A stretch of 64,000 nucleotides of DNA from Catonia carolina (lineage: Eukaryota > Arthropoda > Insecta > Hemiptera > Achilidae), in the NCBI GenBank assembly GCA_035578175.1, contig JAQMRL010000001.1, positions 57,001,553 through 57,065,552 on the forward strand, given 5' to 3'. Position 1 is the first letter of the stretch. Every line of letters starts with the position of its first letter. This document shows positions 33,770 through 46,084 of this stretch, in pieces. The position numbers and the translations under genes were made by a program. The notes beneath the pieces are model-generated. The model saw only the letters and a list, made by a program, of their open reading frames with translations. It was not told the DNA's origin and made no database searches.

Positions 33770-36200
33770 TGAGGAGATAATTTTGTAATATGATGGTCTC
33801 ACCAACGACTAACATTATTTAAGAGAGTTGAATCAACAGTTTTGTCATTAGTGACAACAATAAATCAGGAATCAGTCTAATTTGGTTTTAGTTTGGCCAA
33901 TAAAATACATATTTTCATATAAATAAACACTTATAAACAATTTTATTGTTAAGGTTTGCGCCGTTAAAAGGAAATTTAAATTTACTTAAATTTAGGACTG
34001 ACGTTGTTACAACTAAGGGTTCTAGAGTGCTATTGAAATAGTAATAAGAAACGATTGTTTGATCCCATTCCCGCCAATCACATTGAGTGGAATGCACCAT
34101 GTTCCTGACTAAACAGAAGCCGGCGGTATTATATATTAACGGCCTGTGTCCAATTATTGCTCCCTGTGGTTCGCACCATGGGCGGTTATCTATGCACTCC
34201 TCCACACTATCCTACCGATTATTATATAATAGTCATTGTAGCGTGAATAGAGCGTAGAGACGATAATGTTCACGGAATTGAATTACTAAACACCAGTACA
34301 CATCAAGTACATTAAAGTCAACTGTGCACGCTTCTTGTGAATTAACCACAAATTTAAGAATGTGGTTTTTATTTCAAGAAATAAATCATATATTTTTAAG
34401 TAACGTACACATTTTCCTGAATTGAAGTGGAGTAAAAGGACTTTTCGGTTTGGTGTGACTATGACAAAGGCTGATCAACCTCAACGGACTTTTGACTCGT
34501 TATTAAAAAATAATACGATATCAAAACTCATAGCTTAATAATTATATTCGAGTTACGAGCACAAAATCTGGAACTTGACTTACCCAATAGTCACTAGGGC
34601 TTTCCTATTTATACAGGAAGCTATGCTAAATTACAGAAAGGTTTTAACTAGAATGTTTCAAAAACGTAACACAATAGAAACAACAAAATAAACATTTAAG
34701 TGTCTGAGTCCGGGTATATAGTAATGAAATCTGAGATACGTCATGATATATATACAGTAGGCCCCTATGACTAAACCTATCACCAATTTTGATGTGCTAG
34801 TATTCATTGTGCTACTAACGAAAATTTTGTTTCAATTTTGTAAGTATCTGCATGTACATACTAGAATATCGAATCCTCTACTTTAGTACGAGATTGTATT
34901 TCTTCAAAACAACATTGCAGTGTGTTTAATTCAGCAATTATTTAACAGATTTTTGAAATAATCTATAATTAAAACTGTAATACACTGCCATAATTTTACT
35001 CAAAATAAAGAACTCTAAAATTCTTACAAAAAGTACTTAAATGAATTAAATTTCTAAGTAACAGCGGAAAAAATATTTAAATGGATTAACTTACGATTGT
35101 CCATGAAACCAGACGGGTAAATATCTCTAATGTTCTGCCAAACCCGGGAGTAAACGCTGATAAAGAGTTTTGTCAACTAATGAATTTCTGGCCATTCAAA
35201 GTAATATCAAAAAACCTTTCTATTCCAATCCAATGAACAACCACCAAATTGGATGTTTACTAGAGTTTCCCCTAAAATTGTCATTCTACGATGCCATTAA
35301 AAATGTAATAACATTGAATTTCCTCACATTTTATTTTCAGGCAATTTGATGAAATTACGTTTTAGTAGGCTTACTATGGGAGTTCAAAATCTTCCGGTTT
35401 ACTCGTTTTAAGAGACTCAAAAATATAAATATAGTTCTGCGTAAATACAACCAACATATTTTGCAACAGGCAATTCTGATGGAATGCAGGACTACTAAAA
35501 ACTTGCCGATCTTAATAATCTTGCTAAATCTTAATAATCTAAATAATTTTTCATGAAATCTATGCTAAAGGTTCCAGGTTCAGTTCCCGCTTATGCTTGG
35601 CATATTCATCTTTATATCACGTAATATTATTATTACCTTCACACATAATAAGACTCAATAGGCGTCTTCACCCACTAAAGAAAGAAATGTAAAAGAAAAT
35701 TGTGGGGACTAGTCTCGGTTAGGAACAGGATTTTTCTTTTACTAGTAAAAGGCGGTAAGTGTACTGGAACTGTAATTAATATAAAATAATTTATACTTAT
35801 TGTATCAACCTAGTGATGATGCAAAAATATCAAACGAGTGAAAAAAATATCATTCTTGTTGTACTCGGTTCAACCGGAAATATACAGTGACGAGGTGAGT
35901 CATAGAAAACCGATACGTTGGACATGGTACAAACAAATATTCGGACGGAACCGATATTGCAACAGGAAATACTGTTGTGGTCTATCTTCTGTCTACTCTA
36001 GTACTGAATCAAACCTGCACTGTTAACCTTCATCCGGTGAGGAGAAAGCACTGAATAATAATAACATAAATAGTTACACCGAGAAATCTGTTTATATTTT
36101 GAGGTTATTAAGTTTTGTTCTTTTTACCTTAAAAGCTTCAAAACAAATTTGACTATTTAGATCCTACTATGAAGCAATAAATATTAAATTTATACTTTTA
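33770..36200. other. No gene seen; possible SINE scrap
   Basis: AT-rich with a GC-richer patch at 34040-34240. A 96-codon minus-strand frame there (33915-34205) has no motif I recognise. At 35570-35610 GGTTCCAGGTTCAGTTCCC resembles a SINE B box region on the plus strand, but the A box cannot be seen. Confidence 0.45.
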
Positions 36201-36206
36201 ATTTTT

Positions 36207-36210
36207 ATTG
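36207..36210. repeat. Solo-LTR target duplication, left
   Basis: ATTG, repeated at 36859-36862. Confidence 0.7.
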
Positions 36211-36858
36211 TGTCACCGCTACCCCTTCTAATTAATCATTTACTGTGTTGCCGGCCTTCGATACTTCTTTCGACCTTTGTCGGCGCGGTAGGCTCTTTAG
36301 CGGCACACTGACAAACCTTTCGGCTCCGCACCGACAGAGGCCTTGTCATCAAGGCCAAGCCAGTAGCCGCTCTCTACCACAGCGCTCTCGGCGACTATAT
36401 AAAGAGCGCTGCACTGAGCCGGGGATTTAATTCCGATCCAGACACAGAGAGCTTCACTTCCTACAGCATCGACAAGACGTCCACCACGGCACACGGCTAC
36501 CGGACTCCAGCGACAACTAATCGACGACCCCGCAAGTGAGAAGATGATGCTTCCACTCGCCGACCCATCACCATAAGCCGTCGACCGGACCGTCATCGTT
36601 CACTGACGCGAGCGATGCCCACAGCGGTCCCTCGACCGAGCCTTACGCCCACCGGATCCGACGAAGCAGCCATCGACGCACTCCTGCGAGGGAAGAAGAT
36701 GATGTCTCCGCTGGACGACGACACGCCGTGTAGCCCAGCTCCTCGACCGCCACGATGACTACGACCGACGCCTCTCCAAGACGACCACCGCTTAAACGAC
36801 CCTTTTCAGGGCCACCAAACAAATAAGGTTTGCCACTTAATGTCGCCATCCGGTGACA
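36211..36858 (+). mobile_element. Solo LTR, probably Ty3/gypsy-type
   Basis: 648 bp that starts TGTCACCG and ends CGGTGACA, a perfect 8-bp inverted end pair with TG..CA termini, flanked by ATTG on both sides. It is strikingly GC-richer than its surroundings. A TATA box (TATATAAAG, 36396-36404) on the plus strand sets the likely orientation. A possible polyadenylation region (AAACAAATAAGG) lies at about 36817-36830. No internal retroelement region follows on either side, so it is the product of recombination between two LTRs. A 4-bp duplication favours the Ty3/gypsy group over Copia or BEL. Several 60-100-codon open frames on both strands are GC artefacts. Confidence 0.85.
36396..36404 (+). 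promoter_or_regulatory. LTR TATA box
   Basis: TATATAAAG inside the GC-rich LTR, the only TATA-like site in it; expected to start the retroelement transcript some 25-30 bp downstream. Confidence 0.6.
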
Positions 36859-36862
36859 ATTG
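36859..36862. repeat. Solo-LTR target duplication, right
   Basis: ATTG, matching 36207-36210. Confidence 0.7.
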
Positions 36863-39690
36863 CGTAGTTAAATAAATATATTAGTAAGTAGGCGTATTTC
36901 TCGAGTTATCGGTACCTTGTATCTCGTACAGAATGTACATGGTAGTTTCCCTGTATACTCGAAACCTGATCTAAATATGCAGCTTGTTAGATACAAAATA
37001 TGAGCATCCTATGAGTTACCCGATTAGTAGTGCGGATATTTTTACTATTTGTTTGCTTTTCACACGATTTTTAATAGTTAATTTTCTTGACCGAATCATT
37101 TGTACGGAAGAAAAATTTAGGGAGTTGAATCAGATTTTATGAATGCTTGTTCTATATCATTTATAGGTTCAAACAGTCTTTCATTGATACTTCCCACACT
37201 ACTAAAACGTATTTTTACCTTTCAATTAAGGAAATATTGCAACTCATTTAAGAATTTAATTCCCGTTGGCAAGACGATATCAAATGAGAATTTGTGAGAG
37301 TATTTTTACACTTTATAAACGTTAAAGTGCAATATATGGAATATTTCAAGGGGTTAGAATTGTTAACTGTATATTCTTGGGCTCATCGTCATTAAAGTAT
37401 GCAGTATAAACTTTAGTTCAAAACAAATCAACTAACTTTATAGGAAACATTAAAGATTTTCCAGTAGTATATTATATTTGATGCAGAATAAAGACGATAA
37501 TAACTTAATGTAGTGTGAATTATTAAAAAAAACAGATTTGGAGAACGTCTGTTTGGTTGGTGAACAAAAGAACAGCATCGCAATGAAAATAAACCACAGG
37601 AGAATAAACATACAACAGATTTTTCTTTGTTAAAGTAATAAGAAAACAATATTATTTCTCTTATTTGAATTAGGTTATTTATACTTGGCAACATCATAGA
37701 AAAATGCTATGGCGTGACATAATTTTGAGGTGGTAGTAGTAGAAAAAAAGCTAGTTATTTTTATATACAAAAGTTGGCACGAATGTACTCGACGTATAAA
37801 ATACATTTTAATGTGTCATTACGGTTATATTATAACATTAACATTGTGTATAAATGTCCGAGTTAAACATTTCATTAATAAATTATGTTAGTAAAACATA
37901 AAATGACTTTCAACAAATGTTCTTTTTTCTAGAGTTATTATAAGTCAATGTATACTAACCACAACAGAACATTTCAAAAATGAAAATCAATTAGGAATGT
38001 CATATCTTAAACTTAACTTCTGCAAATACACATAACGCTTTATACAAATGACAGTTTGTAATAAAGTGGTTTACATTGAAGAAGATAAGAATAAGTATTC
38101 AATTTCGTAATTAACAAAAATAGAAAATATAATTAGCTAAAGTTTTAAAAATGTTCTATGTTAAAATAACTTCAAAACGAACATATTTTAAGATATATTA
38201 ATACTAGGTGAATTTTATTTTTAATATTAGGGTCTACTAGTCTACTATTAGGGTATATTAGGATTAACATTGAAGCAAGAAAACCCGGAGGTTACCTATT
38301 CTTTTGCATTTTTATGGATTTCAAATAAACAACTTAGAATAATAAATACATATTTAAAAAAGTAAAAATAAAAAGATAAGACCAACGTTATAAATACTCT
38401 TTTAGGCAATCATGTATAAATTATATTTTTCTTGCAAAAAATTGAACACTAACAACTATTATGTGTAGTATTTAGGTAGTTAGTGTAAAAATTTATGTGA
38501 GTTTTTTTAAGATAGTAAAATAATTGTAGAAGTATCTAAGCCAGTATATTTATTTAAGAAGTTGGGTAACTATTCAAAACAAAAGTATTAGGAATTATGT
38601 CTATGGACTAAAAAGTGGGTTAACTAAGAAAGTCTTGAAACCCAGATGAACTAAGAGAGATCAACAAATGACTAAACAAAAATCACGCTGATATAGAAAG
38701 TACGGTAAAAAAAATCTCGAAAACGTTTGTCTTCTGAAAGTCCTTAAAAAAATTAGTTTACCTGATGGTACGTTTCACAGTTCTATAAATGCTCTCGTTT
38801 GTATTCTCGCAGTGTTTTATTCTTATTTTCAAAATATGAATATGAGTTTTGTTTAACCCCCGTGAATTCAATCCGTTACCAAAACTAACATATGTTTTGA
38901 AACCACCAAAATTTTTATTTAAAGTAACATCCTTAGTGATACATATTATTTTATTTTATGTCTTACGAACATTGTTATATAACACTGAACTCTCATGACA
39001 CTGTGCAAGTTGTTATTTTTGTTTGACAAGACTACCCAGATGGAAAAAAATGATAATTAGAAGAATTTATTTTGCAGAAAATATGTCAATAACTCATCAC
39101 ATCTAATATTATTAAACGATTTAAGAATATTTATGTATTACAAAAACGGTGGCCACTGCAATATAAAATTTTAAGTTGCACAAACAACTTTTAGAAAGAA
39201 ACTAGAAGTTTCATAAAAACTTCTATGCCACGGTTGCTGTGCTAAAGTCTCTTCCATAAAAGGAAAATAACTGAGTAACTTCACTGGGATTTAGTTTGTG
39301 GAGTTTAGTTTGTTAGTTTGTGTAGTGTAGTACATGTTCGACACACATTCCTAAAAAGTATTTGTTTCGGTTGTAAGGAGTAGTCAAACGATTTCTACAG
39401 GATTTTATAAATCATGAACGTTGATGATGAAAAAGAACACATTTACGACTTGTATTTTAACTGTTAAATTTTACCTTGAAATAACACATTTTACAAATAA
39501 TTTCCAATATTATTATTAAAATAAACATGGTTAAATTGTAATTAGAGTCGTAATTAGATACTTTAAGAACCACTTGTGGATCTGCACGGTGTATAACATT
39601 TTTATCCAACGGTCAATAGTAAAATGAAATTGATAATGATCAACCATTATGAACGTCGAGATACAAAACAGTTCGTGGAAGCGTTTATCT
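36863..39690. other. No gene seen
   Basis: AT-rich unique sequence with chance frames only (89 codons at most). Confidence 0.5.
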
Positions 39691-39734
39691 AAAGTATTTT
39701 ACAACGTGGAGTTAAATACAGTGCTGAACTACCA

Positions 39735-39930
39735 GGATAAAGCGCAGTTAGAAGCTTTGGAGATGCAGCTATTGCGGTGAATGCAAAACCTGAACTAAGG
39801 ATCTGAATCGCCAGAATTATGAAACACAATGATTTCTTTCTATTATTTTTGATAGGTATTTTCAAGGTAAGATTATTGATAAGAAAGAAAAGGTAAAGCG
39901 AGGATCTTCAACTTGAAAGAGGTAATGAAA
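39735..39930 (+). pseudogene. Very decayed RTE-like fragment
   Basis: The plus strand reads QLEALEMQLLR near 39745-39780 and, later, FQGKIIDKKEKVKRGSS near 39854-39910. These resemble the LEAFEMW-YRR block and the QGKI-GKR--GRR block of the family at 20700-21200, with most sequence between them missing. The match is short and could be fortuitous. Confidence 0.35.
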
Positions 39931-39939
39931 TCCCGGAAA

Positions 39940-41520
39940 AAGATGAGACCATGTCAAATTAAACAAAGAAAACATTATTGACAACATATTATTACGTTGT
40001 CATTAATGACGTGACGAGCGATCTTGTAATTTTGATTTTAATCAAATTCAATAAGTATGTAGACAAGAAATAAATGGATACTGAAAGAAATTCATGTTTG
40101 CAGTAGCTTTTCAAAGCTATTAGAATAAGAAAAAAAAATTTTCATACGGAGTCGGTTTTGTTTTAACATTGTTTACGAAAATAAATATCAAATCAAAAAT
40201 TCTTACATGCTAAATTAGTTACTTTTTTGTTGATTACTAAAAAAATACGAGTTAAATCGTATATAAGAATTATAGACGTCCCAAAAAGTAAGTTGATCTA
40301 AACTGATAAACTAACTTTATTTAAATAGAAAAAGTGTATTGATGAACTTCTTATGTACGTATTTTAATAGTAGATTTAATTTTATATTAAATAAAAATTT
40401 GTTGCTCAAACTTCTGACAAAAGGACTTCTTCAAGCAAATACGAGACATGTTTTATTTATACCGTAAGAATCAATGTATATCAGTGATACTGTTGTAAGT
40501 TATCATAATATTTTACTATACGCTACACAGGTTGTTTTGTTGTATTTTCGATATCATGCTCAATATCAGTAACACATGAGTTAGTGTCAAAGTTAATCGA
40601 AACCATTTATTGTTTATAAATAATGCATGGCTGATAAGTCAGTAATTGACAGTGGACGGACTGCATTACATTAATAAGTTAGTAGTGATGTATAACAACC
40701 TAGTGTGGTGCATGAACAGACACAGTAATTGCACAGGTTGTGCTTGTTTTTACACAAAGTTTAGACTTACATAAAATGTCACAAAATACCCTAAGCTTTC
40801 TCAAAATATGTTTCAAAATTTGTAATTAAGGTTTTTAGACTTTTAAAAACTTTTCTGGTCATGTACCGATTATTCCTCTTAACGTACTATCTTTGTTAGT
40901 AAATAAATTTTGTTAACAGTAATAAAACAATTATATCTTACACTGTTTAATAACATCATTTTTAATAAAGACTATTGCTGAAACTACTATCAGAAACAAC
41001 ACGTTTACTTAAAAGAACATAGGATTATTTCTTGGAGTGATATAACTCCATTTCTTCTGCTAGTGAGTAAGTTCTGTGCAAATATTTTTCCCTTTTCTGT
41101 TCTAACCCGGTATTATCATCACTATTTAAATGGAGTGGTTGTAGCGTGGGTTTTTACAATTAGGATTCGCATATATTAAAATATACCTATATATATTTTT
41201 TTTAAATTTTGTAGTGAGAAATTTTCTTTAGAGCTGTCTCAATTTGAGAGGTTTTATCTGACGGTTTTTAACGTTAGGGTTTACAGACGAAAAATGATTG
41301 AACAAACACAAATTTTCTGTTAGAATAGCCCACTTAATACGTTATTTAATAAATACACAGGGTAAGGATTTTGGACGTAGACCGTTGAATAATTTAATAG
41401 GCATAAATGAAGTGTGTGGATGTTTGCCAACGATGCTTCCTACGTTAAAGGAAAAAGTTGTTTAAATACACCCAAAATATTTTTTTTATACTATGCAATC
41501 TCAATAATTGTTACATGTTT
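39940..41520. other. No gene seen
   Basis: AT-rich; nothing recognised. Confidence 0.5.
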
Positions 41521-41524
41521 TCAA

Positions 41525-41850
41525 ATCTGAAAATTCTGACCAATGACCAAGCCTCTGATATATCACCCCTGGCACATCAAGTTCATGCCTAATACCTCAT
41601 ATTATTAATATTCAACATTTATAATATCCTTGCAAAAGATCTTATCAATTTATGTCAGTAGACTCTTTTATGTCTGCAGCAGTCAGAGCCCAATATTCTG
41701 AACCGTACATTGAAATTGCCAGATGTAAGTTGTGATAAAATTTAAAAACGTCTCCTTCCGCCCTTTACCAACCAGGGATTTTCTGAAATTATGTCTAAGT
41801 CTTTGAAACTTCACCAATTTGATTTCTGTTTCTCGTGATTGCAGATATAA
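41525..41850 (-). pseudogene. RTE-like reverse transcriptase remnant
   Basis: Minus strand near 41845-41760 reads ETEIKLVKFQRLRHNFRKS, then after a frame change FYHNLHLAISMYGSEYWAL and TAADIKES (about 41760-41670). IRHELDVPGVIYQRL follows near 41590. The order (E-KI-KFQRICG-I-R block, KFY--LA---YGSE-W block, IR-EL block) matches the C-terminal third of RTE-like RTs. Several stops show it is old. Confidence 0.6.
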
Positions 41851-41859
41851 CCATTATAC

Positions 41860-43930
41860 TTCAAGTAAACAAACTTACGTACTTCTGAGATAATAATTAC
41901 TCCTGATGATTACTAATGAATATTATTAAATTAAAAATGTTAAATGTCTGCCTTGTTACAATTTTGATTTGCGTGCTTGACTGCAAAAATTAGGTCCAAT
42001 TTCCAGACGGGACCCAGAAATTTTTTTAATGTTAGAAAATGCAATAATAAGTTTATGGAGTTAACATTTTGTTTAAACTATAGTGCGACTCTAAACATAT
42101 ATCTAAAACATTTATTAGAAACCATATTACTCGTGATACTAGTACTATACTTTAAGAATAAGACATTTTAATCTGACGTTTTTGGTAACACATAATATTT
42201 GGATAGAGTTTTGTTTAAAGTAGACTCTGCGTAACCATGAAATTGTAACAGGATCTAACAACTAATTATTCTGGTACATTTTCTCTCTTTGCGGTATTAC
42301 CTTAAATCATATCTTGGAAGCAGTTTAAAACTTTATTTTAAAACTGTACTACGACAACTTCATTATTCACACCGTTTCATTTAAATACTAAAAACGATAG
42401 TGTGTGGCTGCGTTCTATTTTATATGAAAAAAATAGTAATGGGCTTTTTAAAAAGCTTCGTTAAATGACTTTCACTAAGTAAACCTTTCCATCCGAATAT
42501 AAGTAAAGATAATTTAAAAATTCAAAAGAAATTTCTGAGAAAATTTTGGAAGGAGAAAGTTTTAAAAATAAATTATCTAATAATGCAACTCGGTATTCAA
42601 AAGTAATTTATTGTGTGAAGTTTGAAAATTTAACGCTTTTCTTTTTAAACTTTGTTTTAGTCATGTTCTGGCAACTTTTTCCTCAATTTTAAGTGCAGAT
42701 TTAACTTTTTAACCTAATATGCGGTGAGGGACTTCGGTTATATAAACGATGTTCAAAATAAAAATATTAACAATAAATTTACCGGTAGCTCTATTTACCT
42801 CATTAGGTAAACATAAGAATAACGAATTATAAAAAAATCATTTTTCTTTTGTATTTTCCTTACTCGAGTATACTTTTAAGAGTTCTGTCATTTATACGTG
42901 AAAGAAAGTTTCGTGTTCTAATAACTTTATTTTTACTATATCTTTCATTTCTCCTGTAGAATGTACATTCATTCATTTTATCTTTCCAAAGCCTAAAAGG
43001 ATTAAAGGAAAAGGCTATTAAGAATAAGATACACCATTTTGTAAATTACCTTTCTTCTTATTTCTTCAAAATCACAAACAATCTTTGTTCATTAAGTCGT
43101 AAACTTTAGATATTTCTTGGAAAACTTCCCTCCTTCTTCTAGAATAACTTTTCCTTCATAAATTAAAAGATTTTCATTTTGGTTGTTAATTTTAATATAA
43201 TTCTCATCTCTGATAATTCTAGTTATTTGTTCCTTTCTCTAAAAAACCGAAACTTACTCATTTTAAATGAAATATTACAGAAAATAATTTTTGTAGATAG
43301 TTTACATATTTTATCTTTCTGCAAAACTCTGCGTAAATTAGGTAACACTATAAGAAAACCTTCGTCTAAATTTATAAGAGACTTGGAAAAAGCGATTTAA
43401 TCGTACCAAATGTAGTAGGGCTACATATTTAACTCTAATTAGGGCGTCAATACATTTAAATTTTTTAAAATTTAATATTTTTAAAATTAAAAAACAAGCT
43501 TAATTCCTGGCTTAATTTATTCAAATTTTCAATTATATTTCTCAGAAAAACTCAACTTTTTTTCTCACAGGTGTATTAAGTAGCCTAATTATATATTTTC
43601 CCGTTAGTTGTTCGATGCCATCATTAAAAATAAAATTGAATCCTTAAAAGTTTCCGTTTTCGAACCTAATCATCTAACTTACACATTGTGTGTTTTGTAA
43701 TCAAATACATGCGCCTGTGACATTGCACGACACATCGCATAATTTGAAATAATAAATTTTGCACCTATTGTGAAACGTCCTGTAGACTTCTGTCACGATG
43801 TCTTGCACCACATACATGAAACATTTCAGTGCTGTTTTACACGTGGACGCTTCAGTAGTACTTCGACCGTTTTGCAGGATTCGTTTTCATTGGTAAAACT
43901 CATAGAGCGGTTATAGTTTAATTTTATATA
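41860..43930. other. No gene seen
   Basis: AT-rich; short chance open frames only (64 and 73 codons). Confidence 0.5.
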
Positions 43931-43936
43931 ATATTA

Positions 43937-44010
43937 AGCGGTGTACTGGTGTAGGTGTTAGTTGCACCTTAACCAGGGGTCCCGGACTCTATTACCAGTT
44001 AGCACTTTTA
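43937..44010 (+). mobile_element. tRNA-derived SINE head fragment
   Basis: GCGGTGTACTGGTGTAGGTG, then AGGGGTCCCGGACTC, resembles the head at 3911 (A-box-like then decayed B box). Only the head is visible. Confidence 0.45.
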
Positions 44011-44014
44011 TATT

Positions 44015-45350
44015 ATATAACACTCAATTTGATACAATACACATCATGAATATTAATGTAAAAAACAATCGAACGTAAAACAAAAAAGAAGCTATAAACT
44101 AAGTCCTGTCTAATTTAATTCGTAAATTGTAAGTTTACTTTTGATTCTACTCGTTATACTTATTGCACAAAATATTGTTCATTTACTACATTTCTTACCT
44201 TAATATCGATCACAGTAATTTATTCGCAATATTCCGGTACAAAGTTCGTGGACCTAAAAAAAAAACATAAAATTTATTAGGAAAATATTAAAAAAGTAAA
44301 ATTAAATTTACTTTTATACCATTAATTTAATTTTTTTGTCGAACAGCTATAGTAATAATGCCTGTTTGTATACAGCTGAAGATTTTCAATAAAATTCCAA
44401 AAAATGATTTAGACTTAAGAGGCTTTGTCTCTATGTTAACTGAAATTTTTAGAAGAAACTCACACCTTACTTTGAATGTTAGGCAAACGTAATAACGTAA
44501 ATAAATTTTTTTCATGTAGTTTTTGACAGAAGTGGAAATATTATAATAGTCTTTTTATTTGACATATCCATGTAGAGTAGAATAACTGAAAATATACTGG
44601 CCATTTCAGTTAATTTCCTTTTGTGAAAATTCTTTTAACTAAATTTTTTTCTCTGAGTAAACATTTAATGAATCATTAGATACGGGAAACGTTTGTTCTT
44701 ATTTTAGTCATAAAATTAGAGGGCTGGCGTATCTAAATTACTCACGACTAGAATTTTTAGTCTTTCTTTAGACTGATAAATAAAATTATATCAACGTATT
44801 CTACTTTATGTCGTATGTGAAAAATAATGTATTAACAAAAAATTATTATATTAAATTAAACTTTTTATTTAAAACAAATTAAATTAGTGTACCTTCATAT
44901 TCCCATACATGTTGCTGTTTAGGACATGGCATACGATGTAAAGTAGCGACAAGCAGTAATAAAACAACAAACAGTTTACAAACTTTAACTGTTTAACAGG
45001 TGTATTATTCTACCTTTTAATTATAAACTGTGTATGTTGTTACAGTAATAAATAATTTCGTTGAAAGCCAGTATGGTTTTTATTTGCAGGTTAGCGCTGT
45101 TTCAGAATTATTCGAGTGAAATACATAGTGCATTCTGTGTTAATAATATTAGCTGTAGTTTTCTAATAATTTATCTGCCTGAAGCGATTCATAATGAAAT
45201 TCGTAAATATACGCCAAAATTATATATCATTGTTGAAAATTATCTCAAAGAAATAAATAAAAAACTGATATCGGTTGAAGTATAAGTTTCGAGTTATAAT
45301 TTTTTTTTACTTCTTGTGGTCTATCTGAAGTAGGAAACGTTATTGCAGGA
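44015..45350. other. No gene seen
   Basis: AT-rich; nothing recognised. Confidence 0.5.
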
Positions 45351-45354
45351 GTAC

Positions 45355-45550
45355 CGTTTTTGATTTTCAGACATCAACTAATCTTTGTGTTTCATGACGT
45401 CATGAAACCTCCAAAGCCAAACCGTAGTTTTTAGAAGGATCTCTGTCTGTGTATGCGTGTGTGCGCGCTCATTATTTTTTCTAGAAAAAACTATCGGATT
45501 GATTAAGCTTAGACTTGAAACTTAAGGTTTTTTTATCCAACCCAGAGATA
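45355..45550 (+). repeat. Dispersed repeat, probable copy 3
   Basis: Weaker match to 10150-10400: a TTTTCAGAC..C..TGAAACCTCC block, a CTGTCTGTGTATGCGTGTGTG segment at the usual place of the TG run, and ACTTGAAACTTAAGG. It faces copy 4 in inverted orientation about 200 bp away. Confidence 0.45.
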
Positions 45551-45744
45551 TTAGCTATATTCCAGAATTGTATCGTTAACTTTAGGATCCCACACCTTTC
45601 CCCTTACCTCGTCTGCGTCAACTCTCCCTTCTGTCTTGCAGCGTCGAACTATCATCCAAATTTTCTCTTGTCCAACATAACACCTTCACCTCTCATCAAT
45701 TCCTACACCATTTTCGTACCCGTATTTCAACTGGTCTTTGAATT

Positions 45745-46080
45745 TCATTACCTCCAAAGCCCGAAAAAACTGCTACTTCCGATTGATCAGTTTTAATAAA
45801 GTGTTTGTGTTTGGTCCTTCCATGATACCTAAGTTAAGTTTCAAGTTTCAACTTAGTTTAGTTTCCACATTTTAAGACATTTATTCACTCACGTGAGCGC
45901 GCGCGCGCACACAAACACACACACACACACACACACACCTATGCAAACACAGACCAATTAATGAAAATATTTTTTTAGAATCAGGAGACCTGTAAACTTG
46001 TATTTCCGTAAATACTCGATTTAAAAATATCTAAATGGGTTCATAATCATATTCATATTCATTATAGGGTAAGATATAAT
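45745..46080 (-). repeat. Dispersed repeat, copy 4, with (CA)n
   Basis: On the minus strand it contains CGAGTATTTACGGAAATAC, GTTTACAGGTCTCCTGA, AATTGGTCTGTGTTTGCAT, a (TG)n/(GC)n run (plus-strand positions 45898-45939), ACTTGAAACTTAAC, GGTATCATGGAAGGACC and AACTGATCAATCGGAAGTAG. Each block has its partner in copy 2. The 93-codon plus-strand frame across it is a shadow. Confidence 0.65.
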
Positions 46081-46084
46081 AAAA

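Noticed and set aside
33915..34205. 96-codon open frame on the minus strand in GC-richer DNA
   Set aside because: No family recognised and no splice or initiation context; may be repeat-derived but not supportable as a gene.
36245..36849. Several open frames of 61-99 codons on both strands and a CpG-island-like block
   Set aside because: They lie inside a solo LTR defined by inverted ends and a target duplication; high GC lowers stop frequency.
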